Shown here one piece after another: positions 24,575 to 33,348 of a DNA stretch of 64,000 bases (the stretch's first letter is position 1; every line of letters begins with the position of its first letter). The DNA comes from Noviherbaspirillum galbum (lineage in GTDB: Bacteria > Pseudomonadota > Gammaproteobacteria > Burkholderiales > Burkholderiaceae_D): assembly GCF_010974945.1 (NCBI RefSeq), contig NZ_JAAIVB010000073.1, forward strand, positions 78,168 to 142,167, given 5' to 3'. Both the position numbers and the translations under genes were made by a program. The notes beneath the pieces were generated by a model. That model did not search any database, was not told where the DNA came from, and saw only the letters and a list, made by a program, of their open reading frames with translations.

Positions 24575-26005
24575 ATGAAACGATTCGTGCAACAAGAGGA
24601 TCGCACCCAATCGACGTTGCTTCCCGAATGCCTGGACGACTACGTGTCCGAAGACAACCCGGTACGGGTTGTCGATGCCTTTGTCGATAGTCTGAACTTG
24701 GCTGATCTGGGCTTTGAAGGCGTTATGCCCGCAAAGACCGGTCGACCCTCCTATCATCCCGCAGTTTTGCTCAAGCTGTATATCTATGGCTACTTGAACC
24801 GCATCCAGTCCAGCCGGCGCCTGGAGCGTGAAGCCCAGCGCAACATTGAGCTAATGTGGCTTGCCGGCCGCTTGACTCCTGACTTCAAGACCATCGCCAA
24901 CTTCCGCAAGGACAACGGGCCAGCGATTCGCAATGTCTGCAAGCAGTTCATGGTGGTCTGCCGCAAGCTCGACCTGCTCACGGAGTCGACAGTCGTCATC
25001 GACGGCAGCAAGTTCAAGGCAGTCAACCACCGCGACAAGAACTTTACTCCGGCCAAGCTGGCACGACGGATGAAGGATCTGGAAGAGAACATTGCCCGCT
25101 ACCTGGTGGAGATGGACACGGCCGACCGGCAGGAACCGGAGACTGCCAGATTGCGTACCACGCGACTCAAGGAGAAGATCGCTGCGCTGAAGGAACAGAT
25201 GAAGGCGATGGAGGCCATCAAGGGAGAGCTTGCCGAGGCGCCGGATGGCCAACTGTCGCAAACCGATCCGGATGCACGCTCAATGAAGACGCGCGGCAGT
25301 GGCATGGTGGGCTACAACGTTCAGACAACGGTGGAGACGAAGCACCATCTGATCGTTGATCACGAAGTCACCAATGACCCGTCAGATCGGGGACAGCTGT
25401 ACACCATGGCAACTCGGGCAAAAGAGGTGCTGGAGCAGAGCAAGATCACGGCCCTTGCTGATCGTGGCTACTACAGTGGCGAAGAGTTGCACAAATGCGA
25501 GCAAGCAGGCGTGGCGGCAGTTGTGCCGAAGTCAACGACTTCCAATGCCAAGGCGCAGGGGCGGTTTGACCGTGGTGACTTCCTCTACGATGCACAGAAG
25601 AACGAATACCGATGCCCGGCAGGTGAACATCTGATTTACCGGATGACGACAGTCGAACGAGGGATGACGCTTCACCGATACTGGACATCGAACTGCGGCA
25701 GCTGTGCCATGAAGGGGCGATGCACAACAGGTACAGAGCGTCGCGTTAGCCGCTGGGAACATGAACATGTGCTCGAACAAGCGCAGCACCGACTGGACCG
25801 CATGCCAGATGCAATGCGAATCCGCCGCTCAACGGTTGAACATGCGTTCGGTACATTGAAGCTGTGGATGGGCTCGGCGCACTTCCTGACACGTACGCTC
25901 AAGCGGGTTCGCACTGAAATGAGCCTGCATGTGCTCGCGTACAATCTGAAACGAGTCATGCATCTGGTGAAACTGGAAGTGCTGATGAAGGCCATGAAGG
26001 CATGA
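24575..26005 (+). CDS. IS1182-family transposase
   Basis: 476 residues from the ATG opening MKRFVQQEDRTQSTLLPECL, the standard N-terminus of IS1182 transposases. The DDE domain shows VVIDGSKFKAVN (first Asp), ALADRGYYSGEEL (second Asp) and RRSTVEHAFGTLKLW (Glu). A central coiled-coil insertion (residues about 165-225) and a cysteine cluster (CGSCAMKGRCTTG) before the last catalytic segment are typical of the family. The gene is intact and fills the element, so it may be active. A frame start 11 codons upstream at 24542 exists but is unlikely. Confidence 0.95.
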   Translation: MKRFVQQEDRTQSTLLPECLDDYVSEDNPVRVVDAFVDSLNLADLGFEGVMPAKTGRPSYHPAVLLKLYIYGYLNRIQSSRRLEREAQRNIELMWLAGRLTPDFKTIANFRKDNGPAIRNVCKQFMVVCRKLDLLTESTVVIDGSKFKAVNHRDKNFTPAKLARRMKDLEENIARYLVEMDTADRQEPETARLRTTRLKEKIAALKEQMKAMEAIKGELAEAPDGQLSQTDPDARSMKTRGSGMVGYNVQTTVETKHHLIVDHEVTNDPSDRGQLYTMATRAKEVLEQSKITALADRGYYSGEELHKCEQAGVAAVVPKSTTSNAKAQGRFDRGDFLYDAQKNEYRCPAGEHLIYRMTTVERGMTLHRYWTSNCGSCAMKGRCTTGTERRVSRWEHEHVLEQAQHRLDRMPDAMRIRRSTVEHAFGTLKLWMGSAHFLTRTLKRVRTEMSLHVLAYNLKRVMHLVKLEVLMKAMKA

Positions 26006-26129
26006 AGCCTTTATTTAGCTCGATGCGCCGTCAGGAATAGAGTCTATAAATGGTACGCCTGTAATCTAGGCACACTGGCTAGCTCAATTCGTTTGATAAC
26101 CAATCAGAGGCAAATCTGAGCTCGTAAAA

Positions 26130-26163
26130 CTCTGAAAACATCTGTTTTTACACGGTCTGGGCC
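26130..26163 (-). repeat. Right terminal inverted repeat of the IS1182 element
   Basis: The reverse complement of the left end with a few mismatches and one extra base. It lies 125 bases after the transposase stop. Confidence 0.8.
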
Positions 26164-26253
26164 AAGAGCAGCCATTTGCCGTACGGCCTTTTAGCCACAA
26201 GGCTAAGTGATTTTGATGGGTTTTTAAAATTAAAGCCAGAGGACACAGCATCG

Positions 26254-26973
26254 GTGAGAACAAACAAGAAAAGTCTCAGAAGGCCCAGAGGGCCGGTAGG
26301 GAGGAGTGAGCCAAACATCCCCCGTGTTTCGTGGGTTGTTCGCATGAAAGAAGGTTTTACAGCACTGACCGCCTTAGTCAGCTTCATCGCGGGTGTATTC
26401 GGCATCCTCGTCCTATATGCAAATAATAAGGGAGCTTTTGCCGACCTCAAGAATGATTTTTACTCCTGGCTCTATCAGGAAAAAGCGTGGACAGGGCTAT
26501 TCAACAATTTTCCTGAAGGCTACGTAGACATGGCATCAATGAACTTGTCAGACACAAGCCTTCAACTGGTCATTATCGTGAAAGATGGCAACGTAGAGGG
26601 AGTTATTGCGGATAAGAAGCTTTGTAAGGTGGGTTTCCCCAACGGTTACAAGCTGCTGAAAGGCGACATTGGTGTGTTTGGGAATACGGCCAACGTTCAG
26701 GCCTTTGACTTCGAGGCTGGTTTTCTTCGTGAGTATGCCGAGTTGAAGATTAAGCGAGAAGGCATCGTGCTTGAAGTGGAAGCGAGTGAAGGCTCTAAGT
26801 GGCTTCTTCCTCGCCCTGTACGAATTGCAATGCATCCAGAAACTGATGCAGACACCGGGATGAAATCGCTACTTGATTTCTGTGCGACAGAGCGTGCCGA
26901 ACTTATGAAGCATCTGGGCCAACCACAAAAGAGTCATGGCATTGAATCAAAGCTCGACACAGAAACCCCTTGA
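26254..26973 (+). CDS. Hypothetical membrane-anchored protein
   Basis: 239 residues from a GTG at 26254 with an AGAGGA ribosome site 11 bases upstream. Starting at the later ATG (26344) would give 209 residues. A basic N-terminal tail is followed by one transmembrane helix (TALVSFIAGVFGILVLYANN) and a soluble domain of about 170 residues of mixed strand/helix character. I recognise no family. The upstream end lies only 90 bases from the IS1182 right end, so the natural promoter may have been displaced. Base composition is more AT-rich than in the housekeeping genes. Confidence 0.6.
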   Translation: MRTNKKSLRRPRGPVGRSEPNIPRVSWVVRMKEGFTALTALVSFIAGVFGILVLYANNKGAFADLKNDFYSWLYQEKAWTGLFNNFPEGYVDMASMNLSDTSLQLVIIVKDGNVEGVIADKKLCKVGFPNGYKLLKGDIGVFGNTANVQAFDFEAGFLREYAELKIKREGIVLEVEASEGSKWLLPRPVRIAMHPETDADTGMKSLLDFCATERAELMKHLGQPQKSHGIESKLDTETP

Positions 26974-27186
26974 CGCTAGGCACTCCAGCCTCCAGTGAGG
27001 CTGCTGAGACATCTGGGCCCAACGATGACTGAGAGTAACCAGAGAGAAGCAGAATGTGCTGAGGTGTAATGGATCTCATTAGACATGAGGCTGAGGCTCA
27101 AATCGAAAAAAATGAGCAGGGCTACAAGCTTTGCATTCCAGACATGTGAGCACAACACTGTTGTGCGATGACTAACATCTCCTTTG

Positions 27187-27334
27187 GGTCGAGGCTGTGT
27201 GAAAACAAAAAACGCCTATAAATTTGTGCAGGAATGAACCATTAAATCGCACAACGACGCCATTTCTTTGCGCCGGCAAGCGTCCAAGCGAATGGAAATT
27301 TCAAGCTCCTCACGTTTTCACACAGCCTAGACCC
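27187..27334. mobile_element. MITE-like element with 21-base inverted ends
   Basis: GGGTCGAGGCTGTGTGAAAAC (27187-27207) and its inverted copy (27314-27334) differ at one position. The 148-base element has no coding capacity. Ends of the form GAGGCTGTGTGAAAAC are typical of IS4/IS5-group insertion sequences, so the element was probably mobilised in trans by such a transposase. Both flanks hold no gene. Confidence 0.8.
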
Positions 27335-27449
27335 GAAGCGGACGTTTGGTGTTTCCATCTTCAATAGCATGCAAACTTAGCGCATGCCGCGAATTTCAGG
27401 ATTTCTATATTATTACTTCCCGGTTAGCTTATTAATTCTTTGACGGCCA

Positions 27450-27941
27450 ATGAGCAAATACGAAACCATATCCCTAGGAATGTCCGCCCTCGCTCTTGTT
27501 ATTTCCGCTGCGACTGGTTATTTCCAGTACCAAACGAGACAAGATTCCGTTGAGGAAAGAATAAAAGTTGAATTAAAAATGATGCTCGATAAAAGTCCGT
27601 TGAACCCACTGGACTTAAGAATGATAAGTGGCGTAGAAGAGAGGGAAAATCTTCAACCCGCTGTTTTAATTACAAATATTGGAAGCGCCACCGTTCGAAT
27701 TCTGGAAGCCGGTTATCAAGATTTTGATTTGCCAAATCATGCGTTCTACGCAGGCACAGAGCAGCCGCGGACGTTATCTCCTGGAGAGCAAGCGATATTC
27801 CCTATTTCAGATATCGTCAAAGTTAATAGACAACTGGTTGATGACATTAAATTAGGCGAGGAGAAAAACGCAAAAATATTTGCCGTCTCCACAAAGGGAA
27901 ATCGGTTCGAAGCGCCCGCGGTTATCGAAGTTGCCAAGTAA
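27450..27941 (+). CDS. Hypothetical protein with an N-terminal membrane anchor
   Basis: 163 residues. A single hydrophobic segment near the start (SLGMSALALVISAATGYFQY) is followed by a short coiled coil (RQDSVEERIKVELKMML) and a C-terminal domain of beta character with AVLITNIGSATVRILEAGY and LSPGEQAIFPI. This recalls immunoglobulin-like or bacterial sandwich folds. I recognise no family. The gene is AT-rich, has no close partner on its strand, and follows the MITE-like element by 115 bases. Confidence 0.65.
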   Translation: MSKYETISLGMSALALVISAATGYFQYQTRQDSVEERIKVELKMMLDKSPLNPLDLRMISGVEERENLQPAVLITNIGSATVRILEAGYQDFDLPNHAFYAGTEQPRTLSPGEQAIFPISDIVKVNRQLVDDIKLGEEKNAKIFAVSTKGNRFEAPAVIEVAK

Positions 27942-28135
27942 CAGCCACATCATTCAGAGAAGCCTAACCTAACTTACATTTATAGTTCACGTTCGGTTTT
28001 ACACGACCGCGAGCGGAAAAATACGGACACTGCTGTCACCGGACAATTACCGGTTAATTCCGGAACGCTTGCGTTTTCGGCAATGAAGGGGGCGACGCGG
28101 ATGGCCGTCGGCGGCGAGGTTAGGCTGCATAAACG

Positions 28136-28363
28136 TTGGCGAATACCACCCTGAAATGTCCTTATAGACCAACGTTTTTGCAGGTCGAGCGACCCGAGCG
28201 CACCCATCAGCCGTGTCCCCTGACTGCCTCCGGGAAAATCATCATTCCTCGTGAGATCCGGGAGCGGCTTGGCCTAAAGCCTAGCGACCAGGTTCGATTT
28301 TTCCTAGGCGAAGATGGCACCCTGGTGTTGCGCCCGCAACCTCCTCCCTCTGGTAAGCAATAG
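28136..28363 (+). CDS. AbrB/SpoVT-type DNA-binding protein
   Basis: 75 residues from a TTG start. The C-terminal 40 residues (ASGKIIIPREIRERLGLKPS then DQVRFFLGEDGTLVLRP) form a clear swapped-hairpin AbrB domain as found in MazE/PrlF-type antitoxins and transition regulators. The first 30 residues are Pro-rich and unlike the family, and there is no good ATG, so the start is uncertain or the N-terminus has been replaced. No toxin gene follows; the next gene is convergent. Confidence 0.6.
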   Translation: MANTTLKCPYRPTFLQVERPERTHQPCPLTASGKIIIPREIRERLGLKPSDQVRFFLGEDGTLVLRPQPPPSGKQ

Positions 28364-28433
28364 GATAGGCCGCTCACCAGGGCTTGATGCACTCCGCAGC
28401 GATAGGATTGGCGCGCGCCGGTGCTGCCTGATT

Positions 28434-28880
28434 TTAGAAGTCCAATGCCTCGCGTTCAGTGGCAGTCAGGGCGCGCACGCGCTGGGTCGCTTCGCGCCGC
28501 TGAAGGGCGCTGAGGGCCGGATCCGATTCCGCCAGCAAGTCAGCGAGTGTGGCGCCGGGCGCGATCGCGTCCAAGTACCGGAGCACCTGCGGGTGAAGTT
28601 TGCCGGGCGGTTCTATCAACCCGGATGCATCCCACCAGAAGTCGTGCAAGCTTATGAGATTTGTCTGGACTTGGCGCAGCAGCTTGCTCCGGCAGTTGGA
28701 TTGAAACGGGAAAACGTAGCCCCCTGTCAGAACAAGCCGTTCTTGACCAGTACCTGCCGCGTTGAGTCGCGACTCGATGGGTTGCGGGGAATATGCGCTG
28801 TCTGGCAGGGGTTTATTGCTGTAGCTCACAATTCGGTACCGTCGAGCTTGAAAATCCCACCAATGATGTCTATTTTGCAA
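28434..28880 (-). CDS. Hypothetical protein near the transposon core
   Basis: 148 residues. The N-terminal half has many aromatic residues (MQNRHHWWDFQARRYRIVSY, later HDFWWDASGLIEPPG), and the C-terminal half is helical (HPQVLRYLDAIAPGATLADL and LQRREATQRVRALTATEREA). The composition and the good coding periodicity suggest a real protein, but I recognise no family. It is convergent with the AbrB-type gene and upstream of the DUF6471 gene. Confidence 0.5.
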   Translation of the reverse strand: MQNRHHWWDFQARRYRIVSYSNKPLPDSAYSPQPIESRLNAAGTGQERLVLTGGYVFPFQSNCRSKLLRQVQTNLISLHDFWWDASGLIEPPGKLHPQVLRYLDAIAPGATLADLLAESDPALSALQRREATQRVRALTATEREALDF

Positions 28881-29070
28881 ATTTACGCCGGTGCAACGCC
28901 GGCACGTAGTAACGCCACGATGAGCCAGTATTCGCCTTGCTGACCGCCTGTCCGGTCGTGCCCCCTATTTATGAGAGGGTACGACGCGGGAGCGGGCGAT
29001 GAAACGGGTCTGGCTGGGGGCGAATCGGGCGCAAGGGCTGGCATGCGGCTCAGGTCGCGCGACTCTGTCC

Positions 29071-29328
29071 CTATTTAAGCGGGAGGGTTTCCACCCCCAT
29101 GGCGCGCAGACAGGCGACCAGAAATGCCGCGCTGAACCGCTTGCGATTGACCTTGCGGTTGATCTGGTCGGGCGACTCGTCGATTCCCAGCTCCGCGAGC
29201 AGGCGCGAAAGCTGTTTGTAGCGAATACCGCGCCGCAGCATCTCGATTTCTATCAACTCTTTCGCGGTCTGCTCCCAAGCCTCGTAAGGCTGAACCGGCT
29301 GGCCACCATGGCGTGGCAGTCTCTCCAT
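29071..29328 (-). CDS. DUF6471 family protein, probable DNA-binding regulator
   Basis: 85 residues from the ATG at 29328, chosen for its GAGGGAGAG ribosome site; the frame is open to 29427. The sequence WEQTAKELIEIEMLRRGIRY followed by LSRLLAELGIDESPDQINRK and FSAAFLVACLRAMGVETL is the conserved DUF6471 domain, which looks like an HTH of the Cro/C1 kind. It is a small stand-alone gene, divergent from tnsA by about 240 bases, so it might regulate the transposon operon; that is an inference from position only. Confidence 0.75.
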   Translation of the reverse strand: MERLPRHGGQPVQPYEAWEQTAKELIEIEMLRRGIRYKQLSRLLAELGIDESPDQINRKVNRKRFSAAFLVACLRAMGVETLPLK

Positions 29329-29570
29329 CACTCTCCCTCGGCCTTCAAGAGGCGTTTGCTCATTTCCTGCCAGTATTCTCTCACGGCTATTTTCAGTCGT
29401 ATACGACTGATGTCCACCCGCCAGCATTACATGTTCTCAGGCAGTCATTTTTTTGAGGACCAATTGTTGGCAAAAAGTTTACCTATCACCCCGCCGCTCC
29501 GGCAGGGAGCCGTTGTGTTCTTGGCAACCGACCGAGCCACCCTCCAATTGCCGAGCCTCGGAGGTGCGCA

Positions 29571-30341
29571 ATGAGAAGCGCGCCATCCTATGGCGTGCGC
29601 AGCCGCCGGACTGCGGCGAACGCCGGCGTCCGGTTCACGGCCCGGACGTACGGCAAAGCCCGCATCGGCACCTATGCCGAAAAGGCCGGCGGCCACATCA
29701 CCGTCGACTCCGACGCGGAACGCCTGGTGGCGCACCTGCTGAGCGTCGACCCGCGCGTGCGCTCCTTCAAGCCACAACCGTTCACCGTCGACCTGGTCGG
29801 CGAACGGCTGCTGTTGACGCGCGAAGAAGTCTCCGAGGCACGCCGGATGCGGGGCGGCCGCGCCGGAGAGGTGGAATACACACCCGACTTCGCCACGGTT
29901 CAGCTCGATGGCCTGCAATGCGCGTACGAAGTCAAACTCGAGGGTTACGAGGGCGACGACCGCTACTGGGCGAAAATCGAGCGCGCCCGCGAAATCATGC
30001 TGGCGTACTGCTATCCGCTCTCCACGCTGGTCGTGCCGGCGGACGAACGGCACCCGGTCGTCGTCAATGCCCAACTGCTGAAGCCAGCGCTCGTGCGCGC
30101 CCAGGAATACCTGACGCCGGACATCATCGACCGGGTCCAGCGCTATTGTGAATCCGGCCCGGTGCTGCAACGCGACCTGTGTGCCGACCTCCAGATTCCG
30201 ACGGGCCTGCTTCCGCCGCTGCTGGCCACCGGTGTGCTGCAAGCAGACGTGGCGCATCACCGCATCTGCGCCACGCTGGAACTGTCGGCCGCCTATGGCG
30301 ACCTGGGCCACCTCTGCCTGATTGAGGAGCTGCGGTCATGA
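29571..30341 (+). CDS. tnsA: TnsA-like transposon endonuclease
   Basis: 256 residues. The N-terminal nuclease domain has the residues expected for TnsA: Glu50 (SDAERLVAHLL), Asp106 (EVEYTPDF) and Lys122 (AYEVKLEGY). The C-terminal winged-helix half (residues about 160-256) would contact TnsC. In Tn7, TnsA cuts the 5' ends while TnsB cuts the 3' ends, giving cut-and-paste transposition. Its presence separates this element from Tn402/Tn5053-type transposons, which lack TnsA. The stop overlaps the tnsB start by four bases (ATGA). Confidence 0.9.
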   Translation: MRSAPSYGVRSRRTAANAGVRFTARTYGKARIGTYAEKAGGHITVDSDAERLVAHLLSVDPRVRSFKPQPFTVDLVGERLLLTREEVSEARRMRGGRAGEVEYTPDFATVQLDGLQCAYEVKLEGYEGDDRYWAKIERAREIMLAYCYPLSTLVVPADERHPVVVNAQLLKPALVRAQEYLTPDIIDRVQRYCESGPVLQRDLCADLQIPTGLLPPLLATGVLQADVAHHRICATLELSAAYGDLGHLCLIEELRS

Positions 30342-32365
30342 TGTCCGACCTGCGCGTCGAAGACAAATTGGCGCCACCTGGCGAGCCGGACCGCTACTTC
30401 GAGGTGCTGGACGCTCGTATCCATGCCGGCACTATCCAAATTTTCGATGCCGCAAAACGCGAGGCTCGTTTTGTCGATGAAGCCGCCATCCGGGCCGGAA
30501 TTGCGGCCGGCAGTCTGATACTGCATCGCAAGGGAATGCCGCGCGTCGGCCTCGTCGCCCAGTACGACAACCCGGCACTGCACGCCAGGGACCGTTTTCT
30601 GCACGACGCCCTGCGGCGCATCGATGCCCTCCGGGCGCAACGGGGTCTGTCGTTTGACGCCGCGATACCCCTGGCCCGTGAGGCCTACGTGAGCGAGCAC
30701 GCAGACGGATTGGTGGTCTGCGCGTTTCCATCTCGTCCGACCCTGTTCCGGGCTCACAAGAAGCAACTGCTCGGCTTGCCGGTGCTCAAAGGCGACAAAA
30801 ACAAAGGCAACGCGACGCCCAGGTATGCGAGGGACCTGATGGAATTCGCCGAGGGGGTCATCCAGGACCGGTACTTGGTCACGGAATCCAAGTGGACGGT
30901 CCTGGACCTGACGGGATATATCAACCGAGAAGCCCGCCGCCGCGGCCTGCATGTTGCCAAGCACGCTATCAGCCGCAAATTCGTCGTCGCCACGATTCAT
31001 CGCCTGACCGTCGATGCCGAATACGACCGGATGGACCCGCTCAACCGGGTCGCCGGCAAGTCGTTCGCAACAAAGCGTATCCGGGCGGCATTTCCTTTCG
31101 CCCGCATCGAGCAGGATGCCCTGCATTTGCCATTCGTGGTGCGCACCCCCCATGGCGTCGCCCGGACCGTCTATCTGGTGCTGGCGATTGATGTCTGCAC
31201 CGGGTATCCGGTGGGATGGCATCTGGTCATTGGTTCGCCGCGCGAGATGGATTCGCTGCGGTGCATCGAAATGTATCTGACGCCAGCCAAGGCGGCCCGC
31301 TTCAAGGCGCTGGGCATCGCCCATGCACGGAATCTCTATGGCACGCCTGCCCAGGTCATTTTTGATAATGGTCCGGAGACCAAGGGGGGCCGCATCGTTC
31401 GCCTGGAACTGCTAGGGATGGACGTCAAGCACTGCAAGGCGAAGGAAGCGCAAGGCAAGCCCTTCATCGAGCGCCTGAACCGGGCGCTCAAGGAGGCGTT
31501 GCAGCGCCTCCCGGGCTGCACGCGTTTCGAAGGTAAGGATGGCAAGCGTGACCCGGAGGCGCTGGGCGATGCGCTGATGACAGTCGACGCGCTCGAGAAG
31601 TGGATCGTCCGGTGGCTGTACGAGGACTGGGTCAACACGCCACTCGAGCGTCTGCGCTGGGACGAATTATTGGTCGATGCGGTCAAGGGCAAGACGCCGC
31701 TTGCGCGTCTGAATTACCTGACCGAAGAGAGGGGACATCCGATCACCATGCCACCACCGCGTCAGCAATGGATGGCCGCGCTCTTCGAGCACAAGCGGTG
31801 CACGCTGAGCGCCAAGACCGGCATCACGCTTGAGCATGGCTTCCGTTACAAGGGCGAAGCCATGTCCTATCTGCTGGCCAAGTACGGCGACCACGCCCAG
31901 CTCCATGTGGTCTACAACCCCGACGATTTCCGCCAGGCGTACGTGTACGAGGACGATGCCCTTCCGCTCGTCACGCTGACGCACGAACACGTCCGCCCGC
32001 AAACACCGGCCTGGACGTTTGCGGAAGCCAAAGCCCGTTTCGATGCGGGCATGGAGGACTGGACGGTCCCGGACGACAAGGTGCAATTCCTGCGCGACCT
32101 GGACGCTGCGGTGACTGGACATGGCAAGGCACGGAAACCGCGCGGCAAGCGCGCAGAAAACCAGGAAACCGTACGCCGGGCCAAAGACCACTCGGCCCTC
32201 CAGCGCAGCATCGACCGGCCGCTGTTGTCGACTGGGCCGTTTGGGCCTGCCCCTTCGACCAATCCCTCATTGCCCACGGAAGACCTTCAGCCGGTTGCCA
32301 TCTCGTACGACGATGCGCCGCTGATGTCCATCGTAAACAGAACCACTGGAGAAAAACTGCTGTGA
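30338..32365 (+). CDS. tnsB: TnsB-like DDE transposase
   Basis: 675 residues. The retroviral-integrase-type core has Asp285 (VLAIDVCTGYP), Asp343 (VIFDNGPETKG) and Glu378 (GKPFIERLNR), a D-D-(34)-E spacing, so the catalytic triad is complete. N-terminal HTH regions (about residues 60-230) should bind the repeated sites at the transposon ends, and the C-terminal Mu-type beta-barrel (residues about 470-560) follows. The acidic/Pro-rich tail near 640-675 probably contacts TnsC. It joins tnsA and tnsC by overlapping start/stop codons. Confidence 0.93.
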   Translation: MMSDLRVEDKLAPPGEPDRYFEVLDARIHAGTIQIFDAAKREARFVDEAAIRAGIAAGSLILHRKGMPRVGLVAQYDNPALHARDRFLHDALRRIDALRAQRGLSFDAAIPLAREAYVSEHADGLVVCAFPSRPTLFRAHKKQLLGLPVLKGDKNKGNATPRYARDLMEFAEGVIQDRYLVTESKWTVLDLTGYINREARRRGLHVAKHAISRKFVVATIHRLTVDAEYDRMDPLNRVAGKSFATKRIRAAFPFARIEQDALHLPFVVRTPHGVARTVYLVLAIDVCTGYPVGWHLVIGSPREMDSLRCIEMYLTPAKAARFKALGIAHARNLYGTPAQVIFDNGPETKGGRIVRLELLGMDVKHCKAKEAQGKPFIERLNRALKEALQRLPGCTRFEGKDGKRDPEALGDALMTVDALEKWIVRWLYEDWVNTPLERLRWDELLVDAVKGKTPLARLNYLTEERGHPITMPPPRQQWMAALFEHKRCTLSAKTGITLEHGFRYKGEAMSYLLAKYGDHAQLHVVYNPDDFRQAYVYEDDALPLVTLTHEHVRPQTPAWTFAEAKARFDAGMEDWTVPDDKVQFLRDLDAAVTGHGKARKPRGKRAENQETVRRAKDHSALQRSIDRPLLSTGPFGPAPSTNPSLPTEDLQPVAISYDDAPLMSIVNRTTGEKLL

Positions 32366-33348
32366 CACCAGCCCAACAATTGCGCCGAGATATCGAGACC
32401 TGCGAACTGCCGCATCCCATGTTCGTGGAGCACCTCGCTACGCTCAAACGGCGCATCGATGACGCCCTCGCTGGCTTTGCACCCAAAATCGTTCGCGTCC
32501 CCGGTCCGAGCGGCGTGGGCAAATCTTCGCTCATTGCCACCCTGTCGCGCGACTACCCGGAAACCCGTATCGACGGACGGCGCCATGTGCCCGTACTGGT
32601 GGTGGCGGTGCCCCAATCTGCAACGGCCAAGCTGCTTCCCCAAAGTGTCCTGCGCGCGTTGGGCATCGGGGTCCCTGCCCGCCTGACGGCGGGAGCGCTG
32701 TTCGATTTCATGGTGACGCAGCTGCGCCTGGCCGGCACGCGGGTGATTATTTTTGACGAGATATCGCACCTCGTGGATGAAGGGTCGCGCGTGCCCCCGC
32801 GCGCCTCCAGCGACTGGCTCAAGGCTCTGGCCGACACCCTCGACATGACGCTGATTCTGTTCGGTATTCCGCGCCTCGAACGCCTTTTTTCAGCGAATGA
32901 ACAACTGCGTCGCCGGGCTTATCCTGCGCGCCATTTTTTGCCGTATGACGCCAGCGATGCCAAGCAGATGGCGGCATACATTTCATGCGTCACCAATTAT
33001 GCCCGCCTGTTCGCTGCGGCGGCCTATCCGATTGACGTGCGCCCCCGCGTGCTGACGCAGCAAAGCTATCTGCTCACCGGTGGCCTGATTGGGGTACTCG
33101 CCGACTTCATGCGTGAGTTGGCCAAGTTAATGGCGAACCAAGCACCGCGCGCCATCACCTACGCAGACTGCCAGAAGGCACTGGCAGACGTCAACCACGC
33201 CGGGTCACCGCACAGATTGGCCTTCCGGGATTCGGGCATCGAAGACGTGGACGTCGAGCCGGCAGCCCTCAAGCAGGCCTACGTCCATGTTTTGACCAGC
33301 AACCTGGCGTCCGTCCCGGTCCGTAAAAAATCAGGAGATAAACAATGA
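32362..33348 (+). CDS. tnsC: TnsC/TniB-like AAA+ ATPase
   Basis: 328 residues from a GTG overlapping the tnsB stop (GTGA). Walker A is GPSGVGKSS at residues 48-56 and Walker B is RVIIFDEISH with Asp132 and Glu133. TnsC forms filaments on target DNA and links the target selector TniQ to the transposase. Length and motifs match the TniB/TnsC group and all catalytic residues are kept. Its stop overlaps the tniQ start by four bases. Confidence 0.92.
   Translation: MTPAQQLRRDIETCELPHPMFVEHLATLKRRIDDALAGFAPKIVRVPGPSGVGKSSLIATLSRDYPETRIDGRRHVPVLVVAVPQSATAKLLPQSVLRALGIGVPARLTAGALFDFMVTQLRLAGTRVIIFDEISHLVDEGSRVPPRASSDWLKALADTLDMTLILFGIPRLERLFSANEQLRRRAYPARHFLPYDASDAKQMAAYISCVTNYARLFAAAAYPIDVRPRVLTQQSYLLTGGLIGVLADFMRELAKLMANQAPRAITYADCQKALADVNHAGSPHRLAFRDSGIEDVDVEPAALKQAYVHVLTSNLASVPVRKKSGDKQ

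Larger units (their letters stand above)
24453..26163 (+). mobile_element. IS1182-family insertion sequence
   Basis: The element has terminal inverted repeats of about 33 bases: the left end begins GGCCCAGACTGTGTCAAAAC (24453) and the right end, read inward, begins GGCCCAGACCGTGTAAAAAC (from 26163). It encodes one intact transposase. The flanks add a short outer inverted match (GCTCTT and AAGAGC), so the exact boundaries and any target duplication are uncertain by several bases. It lies between the Mrr-like gene and a hypothetical gene. Confidence 0.85.

Noticed and set aside
29430..29570. Transposon end repeats upstream of tnsA
   Set aside because: Similar phrases such as CCAATTG and TTGGCAA recur, but I could not define a repeated 20-base TnsB site or a terminal TGT/ACA.
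31336..31692. Minus-strand frame within tnsB
   Set aside because: It is antisense to the DDE catalytic region, which is intact on the plus strand.
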